The translations under genes and the position numbers were made by a program. Positions 16,387 through 26,100 of a DNA stretch of 64,000 nt are shown here, in pieces. The stretch's first letter is position 1; the number at the start of each line of letters is the position of its first letter. The notes under the pieces are model-generated. The model did no database searches. It was not told the DNA's origin and was given only the letters and a program-made list of their open reading frames with translations. This DNA comes from Novipirellula caenicola (GTDB lineage Bacteria > Planctomycetota > Planctomycetia > Pirellulales > Pirellulaceae): NCBI RefSeq assembly GCF_039545035.1, contig NZ_BAABRO010000002.1, forward strand, positions 372,001 to 436,000, in the 5' to 3' direction.

Positions 16387-17167
16387 GGTACGCCTCTGGT
16401 AGTGACCTAAACGAGGGGAAACAATCGCTGCGTGCCCCGCTTGTGTGGGGATTGGATCGGGTGCAGAGCATTATTAGCGAAGAACAAGCCCCCCCACGAT
16501 GATGGACGGTTGGTGTTGTTATGAACACAATAAATTGGAACGGATTAGGCCGCTATTAGCAATGCAATTTATTGGCATGCCCCTTAAATTGGCACGCTTT
16601 CGCCCCCTTTTTCCAGCCCCAGCCGTTTCCACACGGGGGGCATCGTAACACTCCACGTAGTTGGAACAGCTTGTATCGACAGTACGCGATTGAGCGGCTT
16701 GGAATCCAGTACGCCAGTGCGAGCGAATGGCTTAATGACAGTGCCATCTATTTGGCAACTCAACGGTTGGCGTTTGTAGCAATGCGGCGTAACGCAGTGA
16801 AGCATTCTCTCGTGGCGACCTTCGCCAGAAAATGGTGATTCATTTGCGCGGCAACCAACCACGCTCTGGCGAGCGTCGCTACGAAACGGCAATCCAATGG
16901 ATTGCCTTGGCTAAATGCTTCGCCACGTTCGACGCGTCTCGCTTTTGCGGCTTCACTCGTCGCTACGAAACGAACGCCCTCGAGCGGGGAAATAGCACAA
17001 CCGAACTGCGGCAATTCTCATTCTGTTTTATGTCTGCCCCCTTACAATACAGCCTCTCTATTTTTGGCGTGCGGTCATTGCCCATCGGAACGCAACACAG
17101 TCATTGCGTTTGCTCTGGTCGTTGACAACCTCGCCTTTCACTCTTGCTCTGGAAGGACGCTCTCTCG
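16387..17167. other. 780-bp non-coding stretch with inverted repeats
   Basis: No convincing gene on either strand. It holds an imperfect inverted repeat (16808-16829 versus 16865-16886, built on TCTGGCGAGCGTCGCTACGA), a third partial direct copy at 16957-16970, and a near-perfect palindrome GGCAATCCA-A-TGGATTGCC at about 16890-16908. The promoter of the PL11 gene should lie in its right half; no clear -10/-35 pair was identified. Confidence 0.5.
16808..16970. repeat. Inverted and direct copies of a 22-bp intergenic element
   Basis: TCTGGCGAGCGTCGCTACGAAA at 16865-16886 has a reverse-complement partner at 16808-16829 (16 or more matches by eye) and a shorter direct copy (TCGTCGCTACGAAA) at 16957-16970. 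Between them lies the 9-bp-arm palindrome around 16899. The arrangement looks like a degraded palindromic intergenic repeat element. Confidence 0.5.
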
Positions 17168-20100
17168 ATGCAGAGATTTTGTCATGCACAGCGTCAGAAA
17201 TTTCGTCGAAGCTTTGAGTCGCTGGAAGCACGATGTGTGCTGTCGGCCATCTCGCTGTTTCCGGTCGCGGACACCTACACTCGAAAAGACTCGAACGTGG
17301 GCGGATCCGAAGTGATCGAAGTGCTCGATTTCAACGGCAACGACTTCTTGGGATACATTCGCTTTGATCTGTCGGCATTGAATATCGATCAGGTCTTGTC
17401 TGCCGAATTGACGCTCAACAAAGTGCAAGGCATCCGCAATGACACGATCAATGCAGATCGTTTCGATGTTTTTGGATTACTCGATCTTGGTGGAAACACG
17501 CCTCAACAATGGAACGAATATGCGTTGGCGGACAACGACTTAGGCGCGGAGTACACCAACAGGTTTGGCGACGGGCTAGATCTATCGCGAGTGGCTAACT
17601 TGGACGCCGAGAGCGGAGCGGATGTTAGCGAGTCGGTCGATAACTCGGTTGCCCCTCAACGATTGTCAGGCAACGACTTGGTCGCATTTCTTAATGACCG
17701 CGTGGACGATGACGGATTCGTAACCTTCATTGCGCGGGTGGACACAGGAAATGTTCGTGGGTGGGGGTATGGTTCAAGAGAAAACGCCGATCCAAACCTC
17801 CGTCCCACGCTGACGATACAGTATTCAGCGATCCCGCAGCCGCCGCGACAAGTCGAACGGCTCAATCGAGGCGTGGTAGCCGTACGAAGATCCGACACCG
17901 AGGCCTACATCGGGTGGCGGTTGTTCGGCGATGACCCCCGTGAGATTGGTTTCAATTTGTATCGCTCGACGGATGGGGCCGCCGCAGTCTTGTTGAATGC
18001 ATCCCCGCTGACTCGAACAACCGACTTCGTCGACACCACCGCCGACCTGACGAAGAGCAACACATACTTTGTACGTGCCATTGTCGCTGGAATGGAACAA
18101 CCGGCAAGTGAATCGTACGAGTTGCCGGCAGACGCAACCGTGCAGCAGCGGATCAGTATCCCGCTTCAAATCCCCGCCCCTGGGCCCGACTATCACTACG
18201 AAGCCAATGATGCCAGCGTCGGAGATGTTGACGGAGACGGGCAGTATGAAATCATCTTAAAATGGGATCCCTCGAACGCCAAAGACAACTCGCAATCAGG
18301 CACGACGGGAAACGTCTTGCTCGATGCCTATCGAATGGACGGGACGTTGCTGTGGCGAATCGATTTAGGAAGGAATATCCGAGCCGGTGCGCACTATACC
18401 CAGTTCATGGTTTACGACTTTGACGGCGACGGAAAATCGGAAGTGATCACCAAGACGGCACCGGGAACGATCGACGGCTCAGGGGATGCGGTGTTGTTGG
18501 ATGCGGACAACGTTTCGGACGACTATCGAAACGACGGCGGGTACATTTTGAGTGGCCCTGAATATTTGACGGTCTTCTCGGGGTTAACCGGACAAGCACT
18601 TTCGACGGTCCCGTTTGAGCCCGCGCGGGGCTCGGTGACTCAGTGGGGCGACAGCTATGGAAACCGTGTCGACCGGTTTACCGCAGGCGTTGCCTATTTG
18701 GATGGGGCACGCCCAAGCGTCGTATTCGGCCGCGGCTATTACGACGCCCAAGGTGGCGGTCAGGCACGCAACGAGGTGGCAGCGTATGATTTTCGCGACG
18801 GCCAACTTTCCCTGCGATGGCACTTCAAAGCGGGCCAAAACATCAACGACAACGTCAATTCCGAGTATATCGGCGAAGGAGCTCACTCGCTGAGCATTGG
18901 CGATGGCGATGGCGATGGACGCGATGAGATCATCTATGGCGCCGCAGCGATCGATGATGATGGCCGCGGTTTGTACTCTACCACCTTGGGTCACGGTGAC
19001 GCATTGCACATGAGTGACATGGATCCCACTCGGCCTGGGCAAGAAATCTTCATGGTCCACGAAGATCCGTCGTCCCATCAGGGTGTTGGTGGCGAATTTC
19101 GTGACGCGGCAACGGGCGAATTGATCTTCGCGATCCCCGGCACCGGTGACATTGGGCGTGGCGTGGCAGCCGATATCGATCCCAACTCACCCGGCTACGA
19201 AATGTGGGCTAGCGTCGAAAACCCAAAAGTCTATAGCGCCGCAGGTAACCCACTGTACGACATGTCCGCAAATATGTTCATCAACTTTGTCGTTTGGTGG
19301 GATGCCGACCTGACTCGCGAATTGCTCGACGGAACGACGATCTCGGAATGGAACAATCCCGGGCGCTCCAACTTTGATTTGGATCCAGGCACCAGCCGAA
19401 GTCAAATTTTTGCTCCGGGTGCCTCCTCCAATAACGGATCGAAACGTACGCCCGCGTTGTCAGCAGATATTTTCGGAGATTGGCGTGAAGAGGTGATTTG
19501 GCGACGCAGTGACAACACCGCTCTCGATATTTACACCACCATCATTCCCGCTGAGAACCGGCTTTACACGTTGATGCATGACACACAGTATCGTGTGGCA
19601 ATCGCTTGGCAAAACACTGGCTACAACCAACCTCCGCACCCAAGTTTCTTTGTTGGTGCCGACATGCAAGAGGCCCCGATTCCCGCGATCTATTATGCCG
19701 GAAACGTCAACCAAGCTCCTGTGATCGCTCCCATTGATGATAAGTCGGTTAATGTCGGTACCGAGCTACGTTTTCGGGTGACTGCTACGGATCTAGATGT
19801 TCCGGCAAATGAACTGACCTACAGTCTCGATGCTGGATCACCGCCTGGCTCGAGCATCGATCCATCGACAGGACTGTTTACGTGGACTCCCGATCAGCAA
19901 TACGGTAACCAATCCATTGATGTGACGGTCTTGGTTACCGACACTGGAACTCCTGCAAAAACCGATTCGGCTACGATTCACATTGACGTCGTGGATCCGT
20001 TTCCTTGGCACCACAGCGATGCTCCGTTTGACGTCAACAATGACGGCAAAATTTCGGCACTCGATGCATTGGTCATTGTAAACGCATTGCAGCGGAGTCC

Positions 20101-20368
20101 ATCATCACCACGTTTACCTCGATTCCGCGACACGGGTTCGCCGTACTTGGATGTCAACCGAGACGGCTACGGTACCGCATTGGACGCGTTAGAGGTGATC
20201 AATCAGATGGGACGGCAGCGTCAAGTCCCTTCACCGCTTGGTTTGGCCATGCAACCGCTGCAGTATGGATGGATCGATAAGGACGACGATTCCGACCCGA
20301 TCGATGCACTAATGGGGCAGGGGCATGATTGGATCGGCACGAAGTTTACCCGATTCATCCATGACTAA
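17168..20368 (+). CDS. Secreted rhamnogalacturonan lyase (PL11) with N-terminal LEPR-like motif and dockerin
   Basis: 1066 residues from the ATG at 17168, chosen because GGAAGGA (17151-17157) stands 10 bases upstream. The N-terminus SFESLEARCVLSA is the planctomycete LEPR-type export/attachment motif. Then: a DNRLRE/CBM96-like beta domain (about 30-220; ADTYTRKDSNVGG), the PL11 beta-propeller (about 225-845; GWRLFGDDPREIGFNLYR, DVDGDGQYEIILKWDPSN, MVYDFDGDGKSEVITKTAPG, DIFGDWREEVIWR), a cadherin-like Ig domain (850-945) and a dockerin-like pair of EF-hand repeats (FDVNNDGKISALDALVIVN and LDVNRDGYGTALDALEVIN, about 950-1015). PL11 enzymes cleave the rhamnogalacturonan I backbone by beta-elimination using calcium. 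The protein probably acts outside the cytoplasm on pectin-like polysaccharide. Its last 60 bp overlap the convergent MBL gene. Confidence 0.92.
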   Translation: MQRFCHAQRQKFRRSFESLEARCVLSAISLFPVADTYTRKDSNVGGSEVIEVLDFNGNDFLGYIRFDLSALNIDQVLSAELTLNKVQGIRNDTINADRFDVFGLLDLGGNTPQQWNEYALADNDLGAEYTNRFGDGLDLSRVANLDAESGADVSESVDNSVAPQRLSGNDLVAFLNDRVDDDGFVTFIARVDTGNVRGWGYGSRENADPNLRPTLTIQYSAIPQPPRQVERLNRGVVAVRRSDTEAYIGWRLFGDDPREIGFNLYRSTDGAAAVLLNASPLTRTTDFVDTTADLTKSNTYFVRAIVAGMEQPASESYELPADATVQQRISIPLQIPAPGPDYHYEANDASVGDVDGDGQYEIILKWDPSNAKDNSQSGTTGNVLLDAYRMDGTLLWRIDLGRNIRAGAHYTQFMVYDFDGDGKSEVITKTAPGTIDGSGDAVLLDADNVSDDYRNDGGYILSGPEYLTVFSGLTGQALSTVPFEPARGSVTQWGDSYGNRVDRFTAGVAYLDGARPSVVFGRGYYDAQGGGQARNEVAAYDFRDGQLSLRWHFKAGQNINDNVNSEYIGEGAHSLSIGDGDGDGRDEIIYGAAAIDDDGRGLYSTTLGHGDALHMSDMDPTRPGQEIFMVHEDPSSHQGVGGEFRDAATGELIFAIPGTGDIGRGVAADIDPNSPGYEMWASVENPKVYSAAGNPLYDMSANMFINFVVWWDADLTRELLDGTTISEWNNPGRSNFDLDPGTSRSQIFAPGASSNNGSKRTPALSADIFGDWREEVIWRRSDNTALDIYTTIIPAENRLYTLMHDTQYRVAIAWQNTGYNQPPHPSFFVGADMQEAPIPAIYYAGNVNQAPVIAPIDDKSVNVGTELRFRVTATDLDVPANELTYSLDAGSPPGSSIDPSTGLFTWTPDQQYGNQSIDVTVLVTDTGTPAKTDSATIHIDVVDPFPWHHSDAPFDVNNDGKISALDALVIVNALQRSPSSPRLPRFRDTGSPYLDVNRDGYGTALDALEVINQMGRQRQVPSPLGLAMQPLQYGWIDKDDDSDPIDALMGQGHDWIGTKFTRFIHD

Positions 20369-21172
20369 CCGCGCCGCCGCGACATCCGGATCGTGAGAAA
20401 ACAGCATCAAACGTTGGTGCCCAATGATGTCACGGATGAGACTCGGTTTCAGACGCCGAACGATCATGGGGAATTGGTCATACGCCAAGGTCCAAAATGT
20501 TTGCAGATGCGGCATCATCGGGAACAGATCGGCGGGGTAAATGGCCGTTTCTCCCTGCGACTTCAGCTTGACCATTTGATGGCCGCGAGTGTGTCCCCCG
20601 GTCAGTGACATCGTGACTCCGGGTTCGATATCGAATTTGCTATCGACGCACTGCAGCAAATCGGCTTCCGCCAACGGCACGAAGTCATCTTTGAAATAGG
20701 ATCCAGCCAATTCGGGGACGTCCCCCACACCGTCCTCCCACTCGACTCGCTGGACGTAGTGCCGAGCACGGTGAAACGTTGGCTGCAATCGATGATTCTC
20801 GTCACGATAGGTGCATCCGCCGGCATGATCAAAATGCAAGTGCGTCAAAATCACCCAATCAAGCTGTTCGGGTGCGATGTCATGGTCACGTAGATTACGC
20901 ACCAGCGGAGCCCCCGGCTGCATCGCATAGCGACGACGAATTTTCTCAGGTGCCTTGCTGCCGTAACCGCAATCGATCAGACCGAGTGAATTGGGTGTCC
21001 GTACGACGAGACAATTCGTCTCGACTCGAATTCGGTGCTGCTCGTCGGGTGCTGCGACTTGTTCCCAAAGCAGCCGTGGGACGACGCCGAACATATTGCC
21101 ACCGTCAATCCTCAAGGTGCCGCCGCTAACGGGCAACAACTGCATCGCTCCGAGCGGAATCCATGACGTCAT
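20309..21172 (-). CDS. MBL-fold metallo-hydrolase
   Basis: 287 residues from the ATG at 21172, which overlaps the thiolase stop codon as ATGA, so translation is probably coupled. The zinc-binding signature is ILTHLHFDHAGG (about residues 108-117), followed by a later GGHTRGHQMV and a PADLFP strand, giving the ligand set of the metallo-beta-lactamase/lactonase superfamily. The overall layout (ETNCLVVRTPNSLGLIDCGYG at the front) resembles AHL-lactonase-like and glyoxalase II-like hydrolases. Since it shares an operon with a thiolase, a thioester or lactone substrate is plausible but not shown. The 3' end overlaps the convergent PL11 gene by 60 bp. Confidence 0.8.
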   Translation of the reverse strand: MTSWIPLGAMQLLPVSGGTLRIDGGNMFGVVPRLLWEQVAAPDEQHRIRVETNCLVVRTPNSLGLIDCGYGSKAPEKIRRRYAMQPGAPLVRNLRDHDIAPEQLDWVILTHLHFDHAGGCTYRDENHRLQPTFHRARHYVQRVEWEDGVGDVPELAGSYFKDDFVPLAEADLLQCVDSKFDIEPGVTMSLTGGHTRGHQMVKLKSQGETAIYPADLFPMMPHLQTFWTLAYDQFPMIVRRLKPSLIRDIIGHQRLMLFSHDPDVAAARLVMDESGKLRADPIMPLPH

Positions 21173-22350
21173 GTCGCCACCTCGGTATCGACCAGCATCG
21201 CCACCGCGTTGCCTCCGCCTAAACAGAGTGCTGCGACTCCCAACCGTCCTCCGCGAGCCTGCAATGCATGAATGAGCGTCACCAATACCCTCGCCCCGCT
21301 CGCGCCAATCGGATGGCCCAGTGAAATGGCGCCGCCGTTTACGTTGACTCGGTCCACCGGGATTGCAAGCTGGCTGAGACACGCCAGCATCTGGACGGCG
21401 AACGCTTCGTTGATTTCAAACAGATCGATATCGCTTAGCGAATGACCTGATTTGCGGACGACGTTCAAGATCGCCTCGACCGGAGTCACAAACAATTGCG
21501 AAGGGTCGCTGCCCGAGGTGGCCGATGCAACGATGCGGCAAAGCGCCCGGTGGCCCGACCGCTCGCTGGCGGATCGATTTCCAACGACCACCGCGGCGGC
21601 ACCGTCGCTGATCATCGAGGCATTCCCAGCGGTCACGGTCCCCTGCGGAAGAAAGGCCGGCTGTAGCGCCGACAGACGCTCAAGCGTGACGTCACGGCGT
21701 GGGCCTGAGTCGTGTAGCACCGTCATGTCGCCTGACGGTTTGGAAACGACCACGGGCACCGTTTCTGCCGCAAAATCCCCTGCATCCATTGCTCGCAGTG
21801 CACGTTGATGACTTTGCAATGCATACAGATCTTGTTCGCTGCGTGAGATCCCTGCGGTTTCCGCCAACTGGTCCGCGATCTCTCCCATGGCGCTACCGCT
21901 AAACGTGCACGTCAACCCATCGTGGGTGAGCGAATCGAGCAGGCTGCGATCGCCTACCTTTGGCGAGTCGCGAGGCAATACCCAGCCCGCCCGACTCATG
22001 CTTTCCATTCCGCCGGCCACCACCACATCGGCATCACCGCACTGGATTGCCTGGGCCGCCAAGATGACCGCTTTCAGCCCCGAACCGCACACTTTATTGA
22101 TGGTCAACGCGGCGACCGAAGGTTGCAGGCCGGCGTGAATCGCCGCTTGACGCGCCGGGGCTTGGCCGACGCCGGCCGTCAATACTTGACCGAGAATGAC
22201 TTCGTTGACCGACCCGACCGACAAACGCGACCGTGCGACCGCTTCACGCACCACGATTGCCCCCAGCGCCGTCGCTGGCAATGTCGCCAACTCGCCTTGG
22301 AAGCGCCCCATTGGCGTTCGGCAGGCCGACAAAATAAAGGCGTCCCCCAT
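21169..22350 (-). CDS. Acetyl-CoA acetyltransferase (thiolase)
   Basis: 393 residues, the normal length for a biosynthetic or degradative thiolase. The nucleophilic cysteine is in [10 protein letters not shown] (Cys88), the catalytic histidine in [14 protein letters not shown] (His346) and the second cysteine in [11 protein letters not shown] (Cys376); [11 protein letters not shown] is also present. It condenses two acetyl-CoA, or cleaves 3-ketoacyl-CoA in fatty-acid oxidation. The C-terminal box reads CLGGGNA where CIGGGQG is usual, a mild variation. It is followed by the coupled MBL-fold hydrolase and divergent from an acyl-CoA synthetase (252 bp between starts), suggesting joint control of acyl-CoA metabolism. 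Confidence 0.93.
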   Translation of the reverse strand: MGDAFILSACRTPMGRFQGELATLPATALGAIVVREAVARSRLSVGSVNEVILGQVLTAGVGQAPARQAAIHAGLQPSVAALTINKVCGSGLKAVILAAQAIQCGDADVVVAGGMESMSRAGWVLPRDSPKVGDRSLLDSLTHDGLTCTFSGSAMGEIADQLAETAGISRSEQDLYALQSHQRALRAMDAGDFAAETVPVVVSKPSGDMTVLHDSGPRRDVTLERLSALQPAFLPQGTVTAGNASMISDGAAAVVVGNRSASERSGHRALCRIVASATSGSDPSQLFVTPVEAILNVVRKSGHSLSDIDLFEINEAFAVQMLACLSQLAIPVDRVNVNGGAISLGHPIGASGARVLVTLIHALQARGGRLGVAALCLGGGNAVAMLVDTEVAT

Positions 22351-22568
22351 CCGCTGACCTCACCCGTGAATCGATTGCACGGCACGCTTTCCCATCTGAG
22401 ATTTTTTTCCCATTTAAGAAACATCCCATACGTTTTTCCAGAAACCAAAATCGCCGATCGTCTTGCAGGTCGTGATTCGTACACCTATTTCGCATTGTAC
22501 GCAGGCCACTGCGAGAGGTGGAAAAGATTTTCATTGCTTTTAATTGGGCTGCATTTCTATCACTCGTT

Positions 22569-22574
22569 TACAAT
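22569..22574 (+). promoter_or_regulatory. Possible -10 element of the acyl-CoA synthetase promoter
   Basis: TACAAT at 22569-22574 lies 29 bases before the ATG, with TTGGGC (22544-22549) 19 bases upstream as a weak -35. It sits in the AT-richer part of the divergent 252-bp region. Assigned by consensus only. Confidence 0.3.
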
Positions 22575-22602
22575 AGAGGTACTCGAAGGCGGGAGTCCAA
22601 TC

Positions 22603-24303
22603 ATGATCGCGATTCGTAATCAAGACGAAACGTCGAAACCTTGGGTCGATGGTTTAACAATCGGGCAGGTTCTTACGGAGACCGCTCGTCGGCATCCCAA
22701 TCATGATGCGTTTGTCTTCTGTGACCCGCCGCACCGCATGACATGGTCCGAGCTGGATGACGCGGTCACGCATTGTGCCCGAGGGTTATTGGCGTTGGGT
22801 TTTCGACCAGGCGACCATTTCGGCGTGTGGGCCACCAATGTTCCCCAGTGGGTGTTGCTGCAGTTTGCGACTGCGCGGATTGGAGTGGTGTTGGTGAACA
22901 TCAATCCGTCGTACCGCGCGGATGAATTGAAGTACGCGCTGCAACAATCCGAAGTGCGCGGGATCGCGTTGATCGACCATCACAAGTCGACTCACTTTTG
23001 GGAATTGCTCGAAAAAGCGTGTCCCGATCTTGCCACCGCGTCGCCGGGGGCTTTGGAATCGGCGGACTTTCCTAAGTTGAAGTGGGTGGTGGGTTTGCGA
23101 GGCGATCCGCACCGCTATGCAATGATGTGGGATGATTTTTTGAAGCGAGCTGAAACGGTCCCAGCAGCGAACGTCGCGGAGATCAGCGAGACGCTGCGGT
23201 GCACCGATGCGATTAACATCCAGTACACGTCCGGCACCACGGGGCACCCCAAAGGAGCAACGCTTTCACATCGCAACGTGTTGCTCAATGCGTTTTATGC
23301 AGGCCAATCTCAGCGTCTCGGTCCGCAGGATCGCATTGCGTTACCGGTACCACTGTATCACTGTTTTGGTTGTGTTCTCGGCACGCTATGCTGCCTTGTT
23401 CACGGGGCAGCGATGGTGTTCCCGTCGGAGTGTTTCAGTGCGGGGGCGACACTTGATGCGATTGAAAAGGAACGCTGCACCGCATTGTATGGCGTGCCGA
23501 CGATGTTCATCGCTCAACTGGAACACCCTAGTTACGCTGGCCGCGACCTAGCCTCGCTGCGGACCGGCATCATGGCTGGCAGCCCTTGCCCAATCGAGTT
23601 GATGAAACGTGTCACAGCGGACATGGGAGCATCGGAAATGACGATCGGCTATGGACAAACCGAAGCGTCGCCGCTCATCACCCAAACCCGTACCGACGAT
23701 CCAATTGAACTGCGGGTCGGCACGGTAGGGCGTCCGTTGCCTGGTTTCGAGGCCAAGATCGTCGATCCGATCACCAACCAAAAACTCGAGGATGGACAAC
23801 AAGGTGAGTTTTGCGGTCGTGGCCACGGCGTGATGCTCGGCTATTACAACATGCCGGATAAAACCGCCGCCGTGATCGACGACGAAGGATGGCTGCACAC
23901 CGGTGACCTGGGGATGCGGCAATCCAATGGTTATTTCCGCATCACCGGTCGGCTACACGATATGATCATTCGCGGTGGCGAAAACATTTACCCTCGCGAG
24001 ATCGAAGAGCGGCTGTATCAACACCCAGCGGTCGAAGACGTTCAAGTTGTCGGTGTGCCGGACCGCCGGTTTGGCGAAGCGGTGTTGGCATGGGTCAAAC
24101 CCAAAGCCGGTTGCGAGGTAACGGAAGACGAATTGCGAGAGTTTTGCAGCGAGTCACTGGCTCGATACAAAGTCCCTTATTACTGGAAATTTGTTGATCA
24201 ATTTCCGACGACTGTCACGGGCAAAATCCAAAAGTACAAAATCCGCGAAACGGCAATCGAGGAACTTGGGTTGCAAGCGATCGCAAAAATCGAAACCGCA
24301 TAG
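22603..24303 (+). CDS. Acyl-CoA synthetase (AMP-binding, FadD-type)
   Basis: 566 residues from the ATG at 22603, preceded by GGCGGGAG. The same frame is open back to 21922, but that part is antisense to the thiolase and has no ligase similarity. Motifs of the ANL superfamily: P-loop YTSGTTGHPKGATLSHRN (about residues 207-224), YGQTEASP, GWLHTGDLG, the hinge GRLHDMIIRGGENIYPREIEE, and the catalytic lysine in VTGKIQKYK near the C-terminus. It activates a fatty or other carboxylic acid with ATP to the acyl-AMP and then the CoA thioester, in the cytoplasm. Medium- or long-chain fatty acid is the likely substrate by family. The neighbouring divergent thiolase supports a role in fatty-acid degradation. 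Confidence 0.92.
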   Translation: MIAIRNQDETSKPWVDGLTIGQVLTETARRHPNHDAFVFCDPPHRMTWSELDDAVTHCARGLLALGFRPGDHFGVWATNVPQWVLLQFATARIGVVLVNINPSYRADELKYALQQSEVRGIALIDHHKSTHFWELLEKACPDLATASPGALESADFPKLKWVVGLRGDPHRYAMMWDDFLKRAETVPAANVAEISETLRCTDAINIQYTSGTTGHPKGATLSHRNVLLNAFYAGQSQRLGPQDRIALPVPLYHCFGCVLGTLCCLVHGAAMVFPSECFSAGATLDAIEKERCTALYGVPTMFIAQLEHPSYAGRDLASLRTGIMAGSPCPIELMKRVTADMGASEMTIGYGQTEASPLITQTRTDDPIELRVGTVGRPLPGFEAKIVDPITNQKLEDGQQGEFCGRGHGVMLGYYNMPDKTAAVIDDEGWLHTGDLGMRQSNGYFRITGRLHDMIIRGGENIYPREIEERLYQHPAVEDVQVVGVPDRRFGEAVLAWVKPKAGCEVTEDELREFCSESLARYKVPYYWKFVDQFPTTVTGKIQKYKIRETAIEELGLQAIAKIETA

Positions 24304-24508
24304 TTCGCTGTCGCCACGTGCGTGGTTGCGACGGTCAGCAGTTTGCACTTGTCAATTTACAATTTTACTTTTTCAATACCGTTCGTTTGGTATTGGGGTC
24401 GTCGGCGTGATGGTCGCGGGTGTTGAAGGTTCCGAAACTCTTGACGAGTTTCGCTACGAGGGAAGCATTGTCGCACGGCTTTCCAAGCCGTTAGCGGGCC
24501 TCAAGATT

Positions 24509-24588
24509 GACCGCTGAAGCGCGGATCAACTGGCTTGTTACGTGCAGCCGGTTGATCGTAGCGGTTCCAGCTTGGAAAGCTGGCCGAC
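24509..24588. repeat. Terminal element of the repeat array, copy 1
   Basis: An ~80-bp sequence running from GACCGCTGAAGCG to CTGGCCGAC, with a hairpin CCAGCTT-GGA-AAGCTGG at 24567-24583. A direct copy lies at 26013-26094. A seventh CGGCTT-TCC-AAGCCG hairpin follows at 24598-24612. Confidence 0.8.
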
Positions 24589-26012
24589 AATGTCGCTCGG
24601 CTTTCCAAGCCGTTGGCGTGGCTCGAGTTCGACCGTCAAAGCGAGGACCATCCCGTTTCGCAAGCACTTGGATCGTCGGTTTCTTTGGCATGACGACCAA
24701 GGCAACATGCGGTCGCCGCGTGCGTTGCGGCGAGGGTCAGCAGTTTACAATTGTCAATTTACAATTTTACTTTTTCAATAACCGTTCGTTTGGTATCGCG
24801 GCCGTCGGCGTGAAGGTCGCGGGTGTTGACGGTGCCGAAACTCTTGACGAGTTTCGCTACGAGGAGCAATTTCGCTCGGCTTTCCAAGCCGTTAGCGGTC
24901 CTCGAGTTTGACCGCCGAAGCGAGGATTATCTGGTTTCCTGAGCCCTTGGAACGCCGGTTTCTTTGGCATGACGACCGGGCAACATGCGGTCTCCACGTG
25001 CGCGGCTGCGAAATCAGCAATTTACAGTTTTACTTTTTCAATACCATTCGTTTGGTATCGCGGCCGTCGGCGTGAAGGTCGCGGGTGTTGACGGTGCCGA
25101 AACTCTTGACGAGTTTCGCTACGAGGGAAGCATTGTCGCACGGCTTTCCAAGCCGTTAGCGTGGCTCGAGTTCGACCGTCAAAGCGAGGACCATCCCGTT
25201 TCCTGCAAACTTGGAACGTCGCTTTCTCTGGCGTGACGACCAAGGCAACATGCGGTCGCCGCGTGCGTTGCGGCGAGGTTCAGCAATTTACAATTGTCAA
25301 TTTACAATTTTACTTTTTCAATAACCGTTCGTTTGGTATCGCGGCGGTTGACCCGAAGGTCGTGGGTGTTGACGGTGCCGAAACTCTTGACGAGTTCCGC
25401 TACGAGGAGCATTGTCGCACGGTTTTCCAAGCCGTTAGCGGGCCCTGAGTTTGACCGCCAAAGCGAGGACCATCTCGTTTCGCAAGCACTTGAAACGCCG
25501 GTTTCCTTGGCGTGACGACCAAGGCTACATGCGGTCGCCACATGCGTTGCGGCGAGGGTCAGCAGTTTTCAAATGTCAATTTACAATTTTACTTTTTCAA
25601 CACCTTGCGTTTGGTATCGCGGCCGTCGGCGTGAAGTTCGCGGTCGTTGCCGGTGCCGAAACTCTTGACGAGTTTCGCTACGAGGGAAACATTGTCGCAC
25701 GGCTTTCCAAGCCGTTAGCGTGACTCGAGTTTGACCACCGAAGCGAGGAACGTCTCGCTTCCTAAGCAGTTGGAACGTCGGTTTGCCTGGCATGACGACC
25801 AAGGCAACATGCGGTCGCCTCGTGCGCGGCTCCGACTGTCAGCAGTTTTCAATTGTCAATTTACAATTTTACTTTTTCAATACCGTTCTGTTGGTATCGC
25901 GGCCGTTGACCTGAAGTTCGCGGGTGTTGCCGGTGCCGAAACTCTTGACGAGTTTCGCTACGAGGGAAGCATTGTCGCTCGGCTTTCCAAGCCGTTGGCG
26001 TGACGCGAGTTT

Positions 26013-26094
26013 GACCGCCGAAGCGAGGATCAACTCGCTTGTTACGTGCAGCCGGTTGATCGTAGCGGTTCCAGCTAGGACAGCTTGCCGACGA
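26013..26094. repeat. Terminal element of the repeat array, copy 2
   Basis: A direct copy of 24509-24588 sharing TTGTTACGTGCAGCCGG and TTGATCGTAGCGGTTCCAGC. Its hairpin is degraded (CTAGGACAGCTTG). It ends 6 bp before the stop codon of the GH13 gene. Confidence 0.8.
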
Positions 26095-26100
26095 TGAAGT

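Larger units (their letters stand above)
24304..26100. repeat. Non-coding array of six degenerate ~280-bp repeats
   Basis: It fills the gap between the convergent acyl-CoA synthetase and GH13 genes. Each unit has, in order, an AT-rich motif (TCAATTTACAATTTTACTTTTTCAA), a hairpin CGAAACTC-TTGAC-GAGTTTCG, a hairpin CGGCTT-TCC-AAGCCG, and a GACCGCCAAAGCGAGGA tail. The first hairpin occurs at 24433, 24836, 25098, 25379, 25657 and 25937, with spacings of 403, 262, 281, 278 and 280 bp. The wide first interval contains an extra element (24509-24588) that recurs at the far end (26013-26094). Unit lengths are not multiples of three, so the short open frames inside are not genes. Confidence 0.9.

Noticed and set aside
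17122-17127. TTGACA as a -35 box for the PL11 gene
   Set aside because: No -10-like sequence stands at 16-18 bases, and the site would place the transcript start at or after the ribosome binding site.
21173-21382. 70-codon N-terminal extension of the MBL hydrolase
   Set aside because: Arg-rich antisense of the thiolase end; the ATG at 21172 overlapping the thiolase stop is the natural start.
21922-22602. 227-codon N-terminal extension of the acyl-CoA synthetase
   Set aside because: It is antisense to the thiolase 5' half and has no ligase-like sequence; the ATG at 22603 fits the family length and has a ribosome binding site.
24304-26100. Several 70-130-codon open frames in the repeat array, e.g. 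one with ETLDEFRYEG and ARLSKPLA peptides
   Set aside because: They recur only because the DNA repeats; unit lengths of 262-281 bp break the frame, and none has a start with a plausible ribosome binding site or a known domain.
24304-26100. CRISPR array
   Set aside because: Units are about 280 bp and similar throughout, with no short repeats separated by unique spacers and no cas genes nearby.
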